Below, piece by piece: positions 16,194-25,115 of a stretch of DNA of 64,000 bases. Source of the DNA: Burkholderiales bacterium (GTDB lineage: Bacteria; Pseudomonadota; Gammaproteobacteria; Burkholderiales; Burkholderiaceae_C); NCBI GenBank assembly GCA_016191525.1, contig JACPOK010000014.1, positions 248,001-312,000 on the forward strand, in the 5' to 3' direction. Below the pieces are notes generated by a model, which was given only the letters and a program-made list of their open reading frames with translations, did no database searches and was not told the DNA's origin. The position numbers were made by a program, and so were the translations under genes. The first letter of the stretch is position 1. Each line of letters starts with the position of its first letter.

Positions 16194-16835
16194 CTAGCGG
16201 GTCCCGGCACCCGGGCGGGTGGGCTCGAAATCGACCGTGTCCTCGTCGGTCGGCGGCGGCTCCGAGCGCATCGCCGCGTCCCGGATGGCGAACAGCGCCT
16301 GCACGTCCGCCATCAGGTCGTCCTCCTCGGTGGAAGACACCGAAACCGGGCCCGACGAAGGCGCCATGATGCCCGCCGCCAGCGCGGGCGCGGGCGGCGG
16401 CGCAGCGGGTTGCCCGCCCCAGGCCTCCGGGTCGGGCATGGCCGGGTTGACGCCGCGCAGCGCCGGGAACTGCCACGACAGGCTGAGCAGCCATTCGTTC
16501 GCCCGGGGCTCGTAGCGCTCGATCTCATCCATGAAGCTGGTCTGGAAGGCCGGCACGAATGCCAGCAGGCGGTCTTCGCCCTCGCGCACGATCAGCTGCA
16601 CATGCATGCCCGCCACCGCCGAACGGGTGACGACCGACAGGATGCGGCAGTCGATCCAGCTGCTGGGAATGCCGTGGCGCCGGATCGTGTCGCGCAGGAC
16701 CACCTGCACCAGTTCCCGGCGCGGGGCGTTGCGCGAGCCCTGCTCGGTCGTGGTTTCACTCTCGTGGAACGACGAGTCGGACACAGCCTCCGTGGGCGAT
16801 GCGGGCCGGCCGAAAAATTTCTTGATCAGGCTCAT
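16194..16835 (-). CDS. Hypothetical protein downstream of tandem-FHA gene
   Basis: The product has 213 residues. After a basic start (MSLIKKFFGRPASP), residues 35-120 form a compact mixed alpha/beta region (VLRDTIRRHGIPSSWIDC, AGMHVQLIVREGEDRLLAFVP). The rest is a Pro/Ala-rich linker with a terminal acidic stretch (TDEDTVDFEPTRP). The Ser/Thr-rich acidic tail segments (SVSSTEEDD) could be phosphorylation targets for an FHA partner, but that is inference. It begins 23 bases after the FHA gene stop, so they are probably co-transcribed. No family is recognised. Confidence 0.75.
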   Translation of the reverse strand: MSLIKKFFGRPASPTEAVSDSSFHESETTTEQGSRNAPRRELVQVVLRDTIRRHGIPSSWIDCRILSVVTRSAVAGMHVQLIVREGEDRLLAFVPAFQTSFMDEIERYEPRANEWLLSLSWQFPALRGVNPAMPDPEAWGGQPAAPPPAPALAAGIMAPSSGPVSVSSTEEDDLMADVQALFAIRDAAMRSEPPPTDEDTVDFEPTRPGAGTR

Positions 16836-16858
16836 CGGTGAATTGTCGGATATCCGCG

Positions 16859-17485
16859 CTATTCCCGCAGCATGAACAGCATTTTGGTGCCCGCCAGGTC
16901 CAGCACGTCGTGGTTTGACAGCATCAGCGGGTCGTCGCCCAGGGGGTCGCCGTTGAGCGTGGGCCGGGTGGCGCCGTCCAGGTGCGCCACGAAATAGCCG
17001 GTGCGCCGGTGCGAGACGGCCACCACGGCCACGCCGGGCTTGCCGAAGGTGGTCACCGCCTTCACCACCGGAACCTCCAGGCCGGTGGACGAGCCGTTGA
17101 GCACCTGGAAGCTGGCATGCAGCGCACCGGTCTGCGCCGGCTGGCCCGAAGGGTCCAGCTTCATGGCCGCCGTCTCATGGAAGCCGGATTCGGCCGATGC
17201 GGACAGGAACTGGATGCGGAAGTTGCCGATCGCCACCACTTCGCCGTCCTGCAGCTGGTGGCGCTTGACACGCTTGTTGTTGACGAAGGTGCCGTTGGTG
17301 CTGCCCAGGTCTTCCAGGAACACATCGGCCAGGCCGTGCAGCTCGAACACGCAGTGGTGGCCGCTGACCACCAGGTTGTCCAGCACGATGTCGTTGTCGG
17401 GCTTGCGGCCCAGCGTGGTGCGGTCGCGCGTGAGGTACACGTGCTTGATTTCAACGCCTTCGACCGAGGCAATCAGCTGGGGCAT
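16859..17485 (-). CDS. Tandem FHA-domain protein
   Basis: The product has 208 residues from the ATG at 17485, with GGAGG 5 bases upstream. The first FHA domain is canonical: Gly26-Arg27, Ser41-Gly-His-His44 and Asn64-Gly65 are the phosphothreonine-binding positions. Residues about 125-205 look like a second, degenerate FHA fold (TTFGKPGVAVVAVSHRRTG, then LNGDPLGDDPLMLSNHDVL) lacking the first domain's Arg and Ser context. It should bind a phosphorylated protein and act as an adaptor in Ser/Thr phosphosignalling. No kinase or phosphatase gene is nearby. The long open frame upstream of 17485 is antisense to nothing useful and lacks a ribosome site. Confidence 0.87.
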   Translation of the reverse strand: MPQLIASVEGVEIKHVYLTRDRTTLGRKPDNDIVLDNLVVSGHHCVFELHGLADVFLEDLGSTNGTFVNNKRVKRHQLQDGEVVAIGNFRIQFLSASAESGFHETAAMKLDPSGQPAQTGALHASFQVLNGSSTGLEVPVVKAVTTFGKPGVAVVAVSHRRTGYFVAHLDGATRPTLNGDPLGDDPLMLSNHDVLDLAGTKMLFMLRE

Positions 17486-17559
17486 GGCGGCCTCCACAAG
17501 GCCCGCAAAGGCAGGCCGTGGGGCATGGTAGTTCCGCCCGCGCCGCCCCGCAAGCGGCC

Positions 17560-18348
17560 TTAGGTGAAGCGGATTTCCAGGGGCGTCAAGGGGGCCTCGA
17601 AGCGCGCCGTCCAGGCCTCGCCCGGCGCCACCGGCCAGGCATCGGTCCAGGTGCCGGTGGTGATGACGTCGCCGGCCGCCAGGCGGGGCGCGCCGGGGCA
17701 CTGGCGCAGCTCTCCCACGAAATGCAGCAGGGCGTGCAGCGGCCCGTCCAGCACATTGGCGCCCTTGCCCTGGTCCAGCACCTGGCCCGCCTTCTCCAGC
17801 GAAATCGCGGCGCCGGCCAGCTGCCGCTCCAGGTCCTGCGCATCGCGCGCGGCCTGGTGCACCGGCACCTTCCGCCCGACCAGCAGCCGCGCGTGCAGGC
17901 CGCCGTCGGCCATGGTGTCGGGCGCGGTGAATTTCCAGCCCGGCCGGTGCGACTGCACGATCTCGAAGGCCGGGGCCATCCATTCGACGCTCTCGAAAAG
18001 CTGCTGCAGCGAACATTGAGCCGGCGGCTCGGCCGCGAGGCCGAAAGCCACCTCCGGCTCCAGCCGCGGCTGGCAGGTGCGGGCCAGCGACACGCCGCCC
18101 CGCCCCTCGCAGAAGGACAGCGTGGTGTCCCAGACCGTTCCCCAGATGGGTGCAAACACCTGGTACACGGGCCAGATGGCGCGGTTGGTAAAGCCGATCT
18201 TGTAGCCGCGTGCCTGCTCGCCGCGGGCCACGCGCAGCGCGCGCACGGCCAGCGCCTGCTGGTAAGCGGCGGCCGCATCGGCGGGCGGCTGGACTTCGCC
18301 CCAGGGTTCGCCGCTGTCGGCATGGGCCAGTATTTGTTGCGGGGTCAT
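17560..18348 (-). CDS. Fumarylacetoacetate-hydrolase-fold 2-keto-4-pentenoate hydratase-like enzyme
   Basis: The product has 262 residues from the ATG at 18348. Family features are RGYKIGFTNRAIW near the N-terminus, the metal-binding acidic motif LEPEVAFGL, PAFEIVQSHRPGWKF, and the closing GDVITTGTWTDAWPV. Such enzymes hydrate 2-hydroxypenta-2,4-dienoate or related products of meta-cleavage pathways, or decarboxylate 4-oxalocrotonate. No other aromatic-degradation genes are next to it, so the substrate is open. Its start is 38 bases from a divergent small gene. Confidence 0.82.
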   Translation of the reverse strand: MTPQQILAHADSGEPWGEVQPPADAAAAYQQALAVRALRVARGEQARGYKIGFTNRAIWPVYQVFAPIWGTVWDTTLSFCEGRGGVSLARTCQPRLEPEVAFGLAAEPPAQCSLQQLFESVEWMAPAFEIVQSHRPGWKFTAPDTMADGGLHARLLVGRKVPVHQAARDAQDLERQLAGAAISLEKAGQVLDQGKGANVLDGPLHALLHFVGELRQCPGAPRLAAGDVITTGTWTDAWPVAPGEAWTARFEAPLTPLEIRFT

Positions 18349-18386
18349 GCGCCCGAGCGTAGCGCAGCCGGCGTTAGGATGGACGC

Positions 18387-18614
18387 ATGACACGTGCAAA
18401 TGAATGGGCCGGCAAGGTGCTGGCGCTGCTCAAGGGCCGCAACATCGACGGGGCCCTGGCGCAGATCAAGGTCGCGCCCAGCGTCAAGGACCTGAAGCAG
18501 CTGCGCGCCGCCATCGCGGCGGGCGGCTTCACGGGGCGCTGGCCCGGCGTGGACGAGACGGTGGCCGACCAGATCGACGCGCTGGCGGCACCCCGGCTCC
18601 ATCGCTCGCCCTGA
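18387..18614 (+). CDS. Small hypothetical protein
   Basis: The product has 75 residues, is rich in Ala, Arg and Leu and predicted helical (NEWAGKVLALLKGRNIDGALA, LKQLRAAIAAGG). It has no signal peptide and no motif I recognise. The start at 18387 is the first ATG after the divergent hydratase. Codon composition matches its neighbours. The 3' end abuts a copy of the 62-65 nt hairpin repeat. Confidence 0.6.
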   Translation: MTRANEWAGKVLALLKGRNIDGALAQIKVAPSVKDLKQLRAAIAAGGFTGRWPGVDETVADQIDALAAPRLHRSP

Positions 18615-18615
18615 G

Positions 18616-18680
18616 TTTCAGGGGGGGAAAAGGCCCGCAGAGCGCTACCAGTAAGCGTATCCAGCTATCGTTTTGATAGC
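18616..18680 (+). repeat. 62-65 nt interspersed hairpin element, copy 1
   Basis: TTTCAG, a G/A-rich stretch with AAAAGGCCCGCAG, AGCGCTACCAG, and a terminal hairpin GCTATCGTTTTGATAGC. The same order of blocks occurs at 50102-50164 and 35745-35806, and inverted at 38718-38780 and 57929-57992. This copy is intergenic, between the small hypothetical gene and the dienelactone hydrolase gene. Confidence 0.8.
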
Positions 18681-18737
18681 ACATCGGTTGGCGCGTATGC
18701 TGCGTACCCTGTAGGCATGCCAACCAAGGAGAACGCC

Positions 18738-20171
18738 ATGACAACCCGCCTGACCGCCCAGGACTTCGACCAGGAACTGCTGATCCTCTTTGACGCCTAC
18801 GTGCACGGCAACCTGGACCGGCGCGGCTTCCTGAACCAGGCGCAGAAGTTCGCCAAGGCCGGCGTCACCGCCGGCGCGCTGCTGGCCGCGCTCAGCCCCG
18901 ACTTCGCCGCCGGCCAGCAAGTGCCCAAGGACGACGCCCGCCTGAAGGCCGAGTGGGTCACCTACCCCTCGCCCAACGGCAACGGCAGCCTCAAGGGCTA
19001 CCTGGTACGCCCTGCCGGCGCGGGCGCCAACAAGCTGCCCGCCATCCTGGTGATCCATGAGAACCGGGGCCTGAACCCGCACATCGAGGACATCGCCCGC
19101 CGGCTGGCGCTGGACGGCTTCATGGCCTTCGCGCCCGACGGCCTGACCCCGCTGGGCGGTTACCCCGGCGACGAGGACAAGGCGCGCGAACTGTTCGCCA
19201 GGCTGGACCAGGCCAAGGCGCGCGAGGACTTCATCACCGCCGCCGGCTGGCTGCGCTCGCGCCCGGACGCCACGGGCAAGCTGGGCGCGGTGGGCTTTTG
19301 CTATGGCGGCGGCATCGTCCACATGCTGGCGACCCAGCTGCCCAACCTGGACGCGGCCGTGCCCTTCTACGGCAACACGCCCGACCCGGCCGAGGCCGCG
19401 AAGGTCAAGGCGCCGCTGCTGGTGAACATGGCCGGCATCGACGAGCGCATCAACGCCGCCTGGCCCGCTTATGAAGCGGCGCTGAAGGCCGCCGGCGTGA
19501 AGCACACGGCCTACCAGTACGCCGGCACGCAGCACGGCTTCAACAACGACACCACGCCACGCTACGACGCGGCGGCGGCCAAGCTGGCGTGGGAGCGCAC
19601 CGTCGGTTTCTTCAAGGCCAACCTTTCGGCGCCGCCGGCGCGCACCGTGCGGCTGCGCGGCAACCTGCAGGCCGTGTCGGCTACCGGCGTCACCCTGCGC
19701 ACGCGCGGCGGCGAAACGATAGAGCTGGCGCTGGCGCCGGGCCTGGTGGTCAACGAGGTCTACCCCATCGAGCTGGCCGACATCAAGGCGGGCAGTTTCA
19801 TCGGCGTGGGCGCGATGCCGCAGGCCGATGGCTCGCAGCGCGCCATCGCGGTGACGGTGTTCCCTGAAGCCGCACGCGGCACCGGCGAGGGCCACTACCC
19901 GTTCGACCTCACGCCGCAGAGCACCATGACCAACGCCACCGTGGCCGATGTGGCGGCGGCGCCCGAGGGCCGCAAGCTGCAGGTGAAATACAAGGACGGC
20001 GAAAAGACCATCGTGGTGCCGCCCGGCGCGCCGGTGGTCACCTTCCGGCCCGGCGACCGGGGCCTGCTGGTCAATGGCGCCAGCGTGTCGCTCACCGCGC
20101 AGGAGATCGACGGCAAGCCCACCGCCATGCGCATCAACGCGGGCCGCAACGGCTTCGCGATTCCCTACTAG
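18738..20171 (+). CDS. Dienelactone hydrolase fused to a C-terminal beta-rich domain, exported-type N-terminus
   Basis: The product has 477 residues with AAGGAG 6 bases before the ATG at 18738. After a short helix, DRRGFLNQAQKFAKAG and a hydrophobic run (residues 27-45) form a Tat-like signal. The alpha/beta hydrolase domain (about 70-296) has the dienelactone hydrolase triad: Cys188 in GFCYGGG, Asp235 and His266 in QHGF. Residues 297-477 are a separate beta-rich domain (VRLRGNLQAVSATGVTLRT, GSFIGVGAMPQADG, GHYPFDL), similar to small exported DUF5666-like proteins that usually stand alone. It ends 31 bases before a haem-binding-like gene and probably shares its mRNA. Confidence 0.87.
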   Translation: MTTRLTAQDFDQELLILFDAYVHGNLDRRGFLNQAQKFAKAGVTAGALLAALSPDFAAGQQVPKDDARLKAEWVTYPSPNGNGSLKGYLVRPAGAGANKLPAILVIHENRGLNPHIEDIARRLALDGFMAFAPDGLTPLGGYPGDEDKARELFARLDQAKAREDFITAAGWLRSRPDATGKLGAVGFCYGGGIVHMLATQLPNLDAAVPFYGNTPDPAEAAKVKAPLLVNMAGIDERINAAWPAYEAALKAAGVKHTAYQYAGTQHGFNNDTTPRYDAAAAKLAWERTVGFFKANLSAPPARTVRLRGNLQAVSATGVTLRTRGGETIELALAPGLVVNEVYPIELADIKAGSFIGVGAMPQADGSQRAIAVTVFPEAARGTGEGHYPFDLTPQSTMTNATVADVAAAPEGRKLQVKYKDGEKTIVVPPGAPVVTFRPGDRGLLVNGASVSLTAQEIDGKPTAMRINAGRNGFAIPY

Positions 20172-20202
20172 AAAAAACCTTCCCAACCCCGGAGACAACA
20201 CC

Positions 20203-20703
20203 ATGAACAAGACCACCACCGCCATGATCCTCGCCGCCGCACTGGCCAGCGGCTGCGCCATTGCCCAGACCCCGCCGGCCGCGGGCCTGGTCACCGAACG
20301 CAGCATCACGCTGGGCGCAGCGATGGAGCTGGCCAGCGCCGCGCTGGAACGCTGCCGCGCCGACGGCTACAAGGTGACCATCACCGTGCTGAACCGCCAC
20401 ACCCGGCCGCTGGTGGTGCTGAGCGACGACGGCGTGAACCCGCACACCATCGAGAACAGCATGCGCAAGGCCTACACGGCCTTCACCACGCGCACCTCCA
20501 CCGCGGAGATGGGCAAGCGCCCGCAGCCCGCGTTGTCCGGCTTCATGCTGCTGGAGCGCATCACCTCGATCGAGGGCGGCCTGCCGATCTTCGCGGCCAA
20601 CAAGGAGCTGGTGGGCTCGGTGGGCATTTCGGGCGCACCCGGCGGCGAGAAGGATGCGGCCTGCGCCCAGGTTGGCCTGGACAAGATCGCGCGCAACCTT
20701 TGA
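20203..20703 (+). CDS. Exported GlcG/HbpS-family protein
   Basis: The product has 166 residues from the ATG at 20203 (GGAG 8 bases upstream). A Sec signal peptide (MILAAALASGCAIAQ) is followed by the GlcG/HbpS fold: TLGAAMELASAALERCRADGYKVTITV, MRKAYTAFTTRTSTAEM, GGLPIFAANKELVGSVGISG. Family members bind haem or corrinoid-like ligands, or occur as unknown partners in glycolate and other oxidative operons. It follows the dienelactone hydrolase fusion closely, so both are probably periplasmic and co-expressed. The ligand is unknown. Confidence 0.85.
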   Translation: MNKTTTAMILAAALASGCAIAQTPPAAGLVTERSITLGAAMELASAALERCRADGYKVTITVLNRHTRPLVVLSDDGVNPHTIENSMRKAYTAFTTRTSTAEMGKRPQPALSGFMLLERITSIEGGLPIFAANKELVGSVGISGAPGGEKDAACAQVGLDKIARNL

Positions 20704-20707
20704 GCCG

Positions 20708-21154
20708 CTAGCGCAGCATGTGAAAGTTCAGCAGCCGCGTCGCGATCACCGTCTCGGCCAGGAAGCACAGCAGCGCCAGCAGGAAGCAGCCCACGCCGGC
20801 CAGGAAGCTATGCACGGCGTAGCTGTCGATCTGGTAGACCGTGGTTTCGCCCAGGAACAGCACGATGATGGTGATGCCGATCAGGAACGAGCACAGCGTC
20901 AGCAGCGCGATGCAGCCGTTGGCCAGGCGCCCGCGCTGGCGCAGTTCGCCCAGCTCTGCATAGGCGCGCTTCAGGAACTCGTCATCCTTTGAGGCGCGGG
21001 CCCGGTCTTCCACCGCGCGCGCCCGGTCGATGATGCGGGCCAGCCGCCCGGCCACCGCGCCGATCATCCCGGACACGGCCGTGAGCAGGAACACCGGGGC
21101 CACCGCCAGCTGGATGCCGTGGGTGATGGAAGCGCTGTCGAGGGGGAAGGCCAT
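20708..21154 (-). CDS. DUF2721 integral membrane protein
   Basis: The product has 148 residues with three hydrophobic segments: residues about 14-36, then after a charged helix (ARIIDRARAVEDRARASKDDE) two more at 78-103 and 115-140. This arrangement and the opening ITHGIQLAVAPVFLLTAVSGM match DUF2721. The function is unknown. It converges with the GlcG-like gene 4 bases away and diverges from the exonuclease-like gene. Confidence 0.82.
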   Translation of the reverse strand: MAFPLDSASITHGIQLAVAPVFLLTAVSGMIGAVAGRLARIIDRARAVEDRARASKDDEFLKRAYAELGELRQRGRLANGCIALLTLCSFLIGITIIVLFLGETTVYQIDSYAVHSFLAGVGCFLLALLCFLAETVIATRLLNFHMLR

Positions 21155-21217
21155 GCGGGATTATGGCCACAGCGAAGCGCCAGGGGCGCAGGCCGGTTAT
21201 CCTGCGGCTCACCCCTC

Positions 21218-21817
21218 ATGCACACCACGCACACCACCCCGTCCAAGGAAGAAATCGCGCTGCTGGAGCCGTTCGACCGGCTGGGGCTGGACCGCATCGC
21301 GCTGGTTTCCACGCGCGGGCAGGCCGAACAGGCCCTGGTGGAACTGGCGGGCGCGCCGGTCTGGGGCTTCGACACCGAGTCCAAGCCGACCTTCTTCAAG
21401 GACCAGGTTTCCGAAGGGCCGCACATACTGCAGCTGTCCACGCTGGAGCGGGCCTATGTGTTCCAGCTGCACGACCTGGAATGCCGCGCGGTGGCGGCCA
21501 GCCTGCTTGCGCTGCCCGGCGTGCACAAGGCGGGGTTCGGCCTGGGCGACGACAAGAAGCGCATCGTGGCCAAGCTGGGCGTGGAGCCGGCCGGCGTGAT
21601 CGAGCTCAACACCGTGTTCCGCGAACGGGGCTATCGCAAGGACATGGGCGTCAAGGGCGCCGTGGCGGTGCTGTTCAACAAGCGCTTCATCAAGTCGCGC
21701 AAGGCCACCACTTCCAACTGGGCCAACCCGCGCCTGACCGAGGCGCAGCTGGTCTACGCGGCCAACGATGCCTACGCGGCGGTGCGCGTGTTCCATGCAT
21801 TGGGGCTGGCCACGTGA
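21218..21817 (+). CDS. 3'-5' exonuclease-fold protein (DEDDy type)
   Basis: The product has 199 residues. Exo I is WGFDTESKPTF (Asp and Glu), Exo II is the region KAGFGLGDDKKRI, and Exo III is YAANDAYAAVRV with the Tyr-x3-Asp spacing of DEDDy nucleases. It resembles the 3'-5' exonuclease domain of RNase D and WRN without an HRDC domain. It probably trims RNA or DNA 3' ends. The start at 21218 is chosen because an upstream ATG would overlap the divergent DUF2721 gene. Its TGA overlaps the GTG start of the next gene (GTGA). Confidence 0.87.
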   Translation: MHTTHTTPSKEEIALLEPFDRLGLDRIALVSTRGQAEQALVELAGAPVWGFDTESKPTFFKDQVSEGPHILQLSTLERAYVFQLHDLECRAVAASLLALPGVHKAGFGLGDDKKRIVAKLGVEPAGVIELNTVFRERGYRKDMGVKGAVAVLFNKRFIKSRKATTSNWANPRLTEAQLVYAANDAYAAVRVFHALGLAT

Positions 21818-23022
21818 AAGCCTGGCGGGTGGCGCTGGCCGGTGGCGTGGCGCTGGCGGTGGCCATGGGCATCGGCCGCTTCGCCTTCACGCCGCTGCTG
21901 CCCATGATGCTGGCTGACGGGGTGATCGACCTTCGCGCCGCCAGCTGGCTGGCCAGTGCCAATTACTTCGGCTACCTGCTGGGCGCCGTGCTGTGCACGC
22001 TGCAGCCCTGGATCTGGCGGCAACTGGGCAACCCGCCACCGCTGCGCGGCCCGGCCTGGGTGCGCGGCGGCCTGGCGGCCACCTGCGTGCTGACGCTGGG
22101 GATGGCGGCGCACCTGCCCGCCGCCTGGCCCGCGCTGCGCTTTGCCGCGGGCGTGGCCAGCGCGGTGGTGTTCGTCTATACCTCCGGCTGGTGCCTGTCG
22201 CAGCTGGCGCGCATGGGCGTGCCGGCCATGGGCGCGCTGATCTACACGGGGCCGGGCGGCGGCATCGTCATCAGCGGGCTGGCCGCGAGCAGCATGGTCG
22301 CCCTGGGCGGCTCGGCCGCCACCGGCTGGCTGATCTTCGGCGTGCTGGCTGCGGCGCTCACCGCGCTGGTGTGGCCGGTGTTCGACCCCAACGCCGCGGC
22401 ACCGCCGGCGGCGGCACCGCCGGCGGCGGCAGCAACCGGCGACAAGCATGGCAACCTGGAGATCGCGATGCTGACGCTGGCCTATGGCCTGGCCGGCTTC
22501 GGCTACATCATCACGGCCACCTTCCTGCCGGTGATAGCGCGCCAGGCGCTGCCGGGCTCGGCCTGGCTGGACATGTTCTGGCCCCTCTTCGGCGTGGGTG
22601 TGATCGCCGGCGCGCTGATTGCGTCGCGGCTGCGCGTGGCGGTGGACCTGCGCTGGATGCTGGTGGGCTGCTACGTCATCCAGTCGCTGGGTGTCGCGGC
22701 CAGCCTGGTCAGCCCCAGCCTCGCGGGCTTCGCCATCGGCAGCCTGCTGCTGGGCCTGCCCTTCACGGCCATTACTTTTTACGGCATGCAGGAAGTGCGG
22801 CGGCTGCGGCCGGCGCAGGCGCCCAGCTACATGGGGCTGCTGACGGCGATGTACGGCGTGGGCCAGATCGCGGGCCCGCCGCTGGCCGCGGCGATGCTGG
22901 CGCGCAGCGCGACGCCGGGCCAGGGCTTCACGCTGTCGCTGGAAATCGCCGCGCTGGCGCTGGCCGTGGGTGCGCTGCTGTACGCCGCCATGGTCCGGCT
23001 GTTTCCCGATCAAGACCGCTAG
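21814..23022 (+). CDS. YbfB/YjiJ-family MFS transporter
   Basis: The product has 402 residues beginning with GTG at 21814, overlapping the preceding stop by three bases in GTGA, a coupled start. Twelve hydrophobic segments are visible. The opening [23 protein letters not shown] and the central [12 protein letters not shown] are hallmarks of the YbfB/YjiJ family. An unusual Ala/Pro-rich loop ([14 protein letters not shown]) sits between helices 6 and 7. The substrate is unknown. Members are proposed to export amino acids or small acids. Confidence 0.87.
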   Translation: MKAWRVALAGGVALAVAMGIGRFAFTPLLPMMLADGVIDLRAASWLASANYFGYLLGAVLCTLQPWIWRQLGNPPPLRGPAWVRGGLAATCVLTLGMAAHLPAAWPALRFAAGVASAVVFVYTSGWCLSQLARMGVPAMGALIYTGPGGGIVISGLAASSMVALGGSAATGWLIFGVLAAALTALVWPVFDPNAAAPPAAAPPAAAATGDKHGNLEIAMLTLAYGLAGFGYIITATFLPVIARQALPGSAWLDMFWPLFGVGVIAGALIASRLRVAVDLRWMLVGCYVIQSLGVAASLVSPSLAGFAIGSLLLGLPFTAITFYGMQEVRRLRPAQAPSYMGLLTAMYGVGQIAGPPLAAAMLARSATPGQGFTLSLEIAALALAVGALLYAAMVRLFPDQDR

Positions 23023-23059
23023 CCAGCGCGGGAATGCCCAGCGGCGCAGAATCATCCGC

Positions 23060-24046
23060 ATGATTCCTTTTTCGGTTCTTGACCTTTCCCCGATCACACA
23101 GGATGGCGACGCCAGCCAGTCTTTCCACAACACCCTGGCGCTGGCCCAGCACGCCGAGCGGCTGGGCTACAACCGCTACTGGCTGGCCGAGCACCACGGC
23201 ATGCCGGGCATCGCCAGCGCCGCCACCTCCATCCTGATCGGCCACGTGGCCGGCGGCACCCGCACCATCCGCGTCGGGGCCGGCGGCATCATGCTGCCCA
23301 ACCATTCGCCACTGGTGATCGCTGAGCAGTTCGGCACGCTGCAGGCGCTTTACCCGGGCCGGATCGACCTGGGCCTGGGCCGCGCACCGGGCTCCGACCA
23401 GGCCACGGCGCGCGCCCTGCGGCGCAACCTCGAATCCGATGCGGACGAATTTCCGCGTGACGTGGTGGAACTGATGGATTTCATGTCAGACGAGCCGCGC
23501 CAGCGCGTGCGGGCGGTACCGGGAACGGGTGCCAAGGTGCCGGTGTGGATCCTGGGCTCCAGTACGTTCGGTGCCCAGCTGGCCGCCATGCTCGGGCTGC
23601 CGTTCGCATTCGCCTCGCACTTCGCGCCCGCCATGATGATGCAGGCGGTCGAGATGTACCGCGCCGGCTTCAAGCCATCGGCGCAGCTCGCAAAGCCGCA
23701 TGTGATGCTGGGTTTCAATGTGTTCGCCGCCGACAGCGACGAGCAGGCGGCGCTGCTGGCCACCTCGCAGCAGCAGGCTTTCGTCAACCTGCGCAGCGGC
23801 CGGCCCGGAAGGCTGCCGCCTCCCCTGCCCGGCTACCGCGAAAACGCGGGCCCGGCGGAGAAGGCGCTGCTGGACAGCGTGTTGTCGTGCACGGCCATCG
23901 GCGCGCCAGACACCGTGCGCCAAGGCATCAAGGAGTTCATCGAGCGCACGGGCGCTGATGAACTGATGATCGCCTCGGCAATGTACGACCCCAAGGCACG
24001 CCAGCGCTCCTACGAGCTCACGGCCGGCGTGCGCGAATCGCTTTAG
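23060..24046 (+). CDS. Luciferase-like FMN monooxygenase (LLM class)
   Basis: The product has 328 residues. The TIM-barrel family marks are [15 protein letters not shown] at the N-terminus, [40 protein letters not shown] and [14 protein letters not shown]. These match the MsnO8/YhbW-type group in the bacterial luciferase superfamily, which uses reduced flavin and O2. The substrate cannot be assigned. The start lies 37 bases after the MFS gene. The last 3 bases overlap the convergent YXWGXW gene. Confidence 0.88.
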   Translation: MIPFSVLDLSPITQDGDASQSFHNTLALAQHAERLGYNRYWLAEHHGMPGIASAATSILIGHVAGGTRTIRVGAGGIMLPNHSPLVIAEQFGTLQALYPGRIDLGLGRAPGSDQATARALRRNLESDADEFPRDVVELMDFMSDEPRQRVRAVPGTGAKVPVWILGSSTFGAQLAAMLGLPFAFASHFAPAMMMQAVEMYRAGFKPSAQLAKPHVMLGFNVFAADSDEQAALLATSQQQAFVNLRSGRPGRLPPPLPGYRENAGPAEKALLDSVLSCTAIGAPDTVRQGIKEFIERTGADELMIASAMYDPKARQRSYELTAGVRESL

Positions 24047-24414
24047 CTGCGATTGGGGTTGTTCGGCCGGCTGTCCAGGCGGTTCGGCACGCCGTCGCCG
24101 TCGCGGTCACGGCCGCCGCGCACCCAGCGGCCCTGCTCCATGACCCAGCGGCCATCGCGCTCGACCCACTTGTGGGGCGCGTAGGCATAGCCGCGGCGCG
24201 CATTGACCCAGTAGCCGGCCACCCACTGGTGGTGGTTGCGGCGCCACTCGTAGTGGCCGGGCACCCATTCCTTGCCGCGGCGGGCCGCGGGAACGGCTTC
24301 CTGCACGGGGGCCGGCGGGGCCACGGTGATCACGACCGGGCGGGCGAAGGACGCCACGGGAACCGCGCCAAACGAGGCGCCGATGACGGCAGCGAGAAGG
24401 ATTTTCCTGAACAT
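24043..24414 (-). CDS. Exported YXWGXW-repeat protein with Ca-binding-like loop
   Basis: The product has 123 residues from the ATG at 24414, with GGGAG 7 bases upstream. A signal peptide ([21 protein letters not shown]) is followed by aromatic YXWGXW-type repeats: [20 protein letters not shown], then [21 protein letters not shown]. The C-terminus carries [13 protein letters not shown], a DxDxDG loop like those of thrombospondin type 3 or dockerin Ca sites. It is probably a periplasmic or outer-membrane-associated protein. The function is not known. Confidence 0.82.
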   Translation of the reverse strand: MFRKILLAAVIGASFGAVPVASFARPVVITVAPPAPVQEAVPAARRGKEWVPGHYEWRRNHHQWVAGYWVNARRGYAYAPHKWVERDGRWVMEQGRWVRGGRDRDGDGVPNRLDSRPNNPNRS

Positions 24415-24614
24415 GCTTGATCTCCCGAAAAAGAGTGCATGGGACCCGACATGAATCCCATCTGTCTCTAACGGGATGCTGGGCGCGCCGTTGACCCCCT
24501 CTTGTAGGACGCAAGCGCGTCCGCGATGCCCCCTTTTCGCCAACCGGGGATGTAAGAAAACATCCGTGGTGCCGACTGACGCGTAGAGCCAGAATGACAG
24601 TGAAAGGAAACTCC

Positions 24615-25115
24615 ATGATGAGCCGTAGAACCTCCCTGCTGGGCCTTGGCGCCCTCACCGGCCTGGTGGCCGGCGTGCGCGGCCTTTTCACCAGCGAACC
24701 CGCCCATGCCGCCCGCGCCTATGAAGTGACGCGCACCGATGCTGAATGGAAAAAGCTGCTCACGTCCGAACAGTACGCCGTGCTGCGCAAGGCGGGCACC
24801 GAGCGCCCCTACTCCAGCCCGCTGAACAAGGAAAAACGCGCCGGCACTTTCACCTGCGCCGGCTGCGCGCTGCCGCTGTTCTCGTCGAAAGCCAAGTTTG
24901 AAAGCGGCACCGGCTGGCCCAGCTTCTGGCAGCCGCTGGAAAAGGCGGCCGTGGACGAAGAAACCGATTCCACCTTCGGCATGAAGCGCACCGAAGTGCT
25001 GTGCCACCGCTGCGGCGGCCACCTGGGCCACGTGTTCGACGACGGCCCGAAGCCCACCGGCTTGCGCTACTGCATGAACGGCGTTTCGCTCAACTTCACT
25101 CCGGGAGCCGCATGA
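24615..25115 (+). CDS. msrB: Exported peptide-methionine (R)-S-oxide reductase
   Basis: The product has 166 residues from the ATG at 24615, with AAAGGAAA 5 bases upstream. The N-terminus ([18 protein letters not shown]) is a Tat-like signal. The MsrB domain has both zinc pairs (CAGC and CHRC), [21 protein letters not shown], and the catalytic Cys in RYCMNGVSL. It reduces methionine-R-sulfoxide in proteins, here outside the cytoplasm. Its TGA overlaps the ATG of msrA (ATGA), so the pair is made together. How electrons reach it is not shown by the neighbouring genes. Confidence 0.92.
   Translation: MMSRRTSLLGLGALTGLVAGVRGLFTSEPAHAARAYEVTRTDAEWKKLLTSEQYAVLRKAGTERPYSSPLNKEKRAGTFTCAGCALPLFSSKAKFESGTGWPSFWQPLEKAAVDEETDSTFGMKRTEVLCHRCGGHLGHVFDDGPKPTGLRYCMNGVSLNFTPGAA

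Noticed and set aside
24500..24614. ECF-sigma-type promoter (GATGTAAGAAAACATC region) for msrB-msrA
   Set aside because: A TGTAAG-like -35 is visible, but the nearest CGT-type -10 is about 25 bases away, too far for the usual 16-17 base spacing. It may just be a small hairpin.
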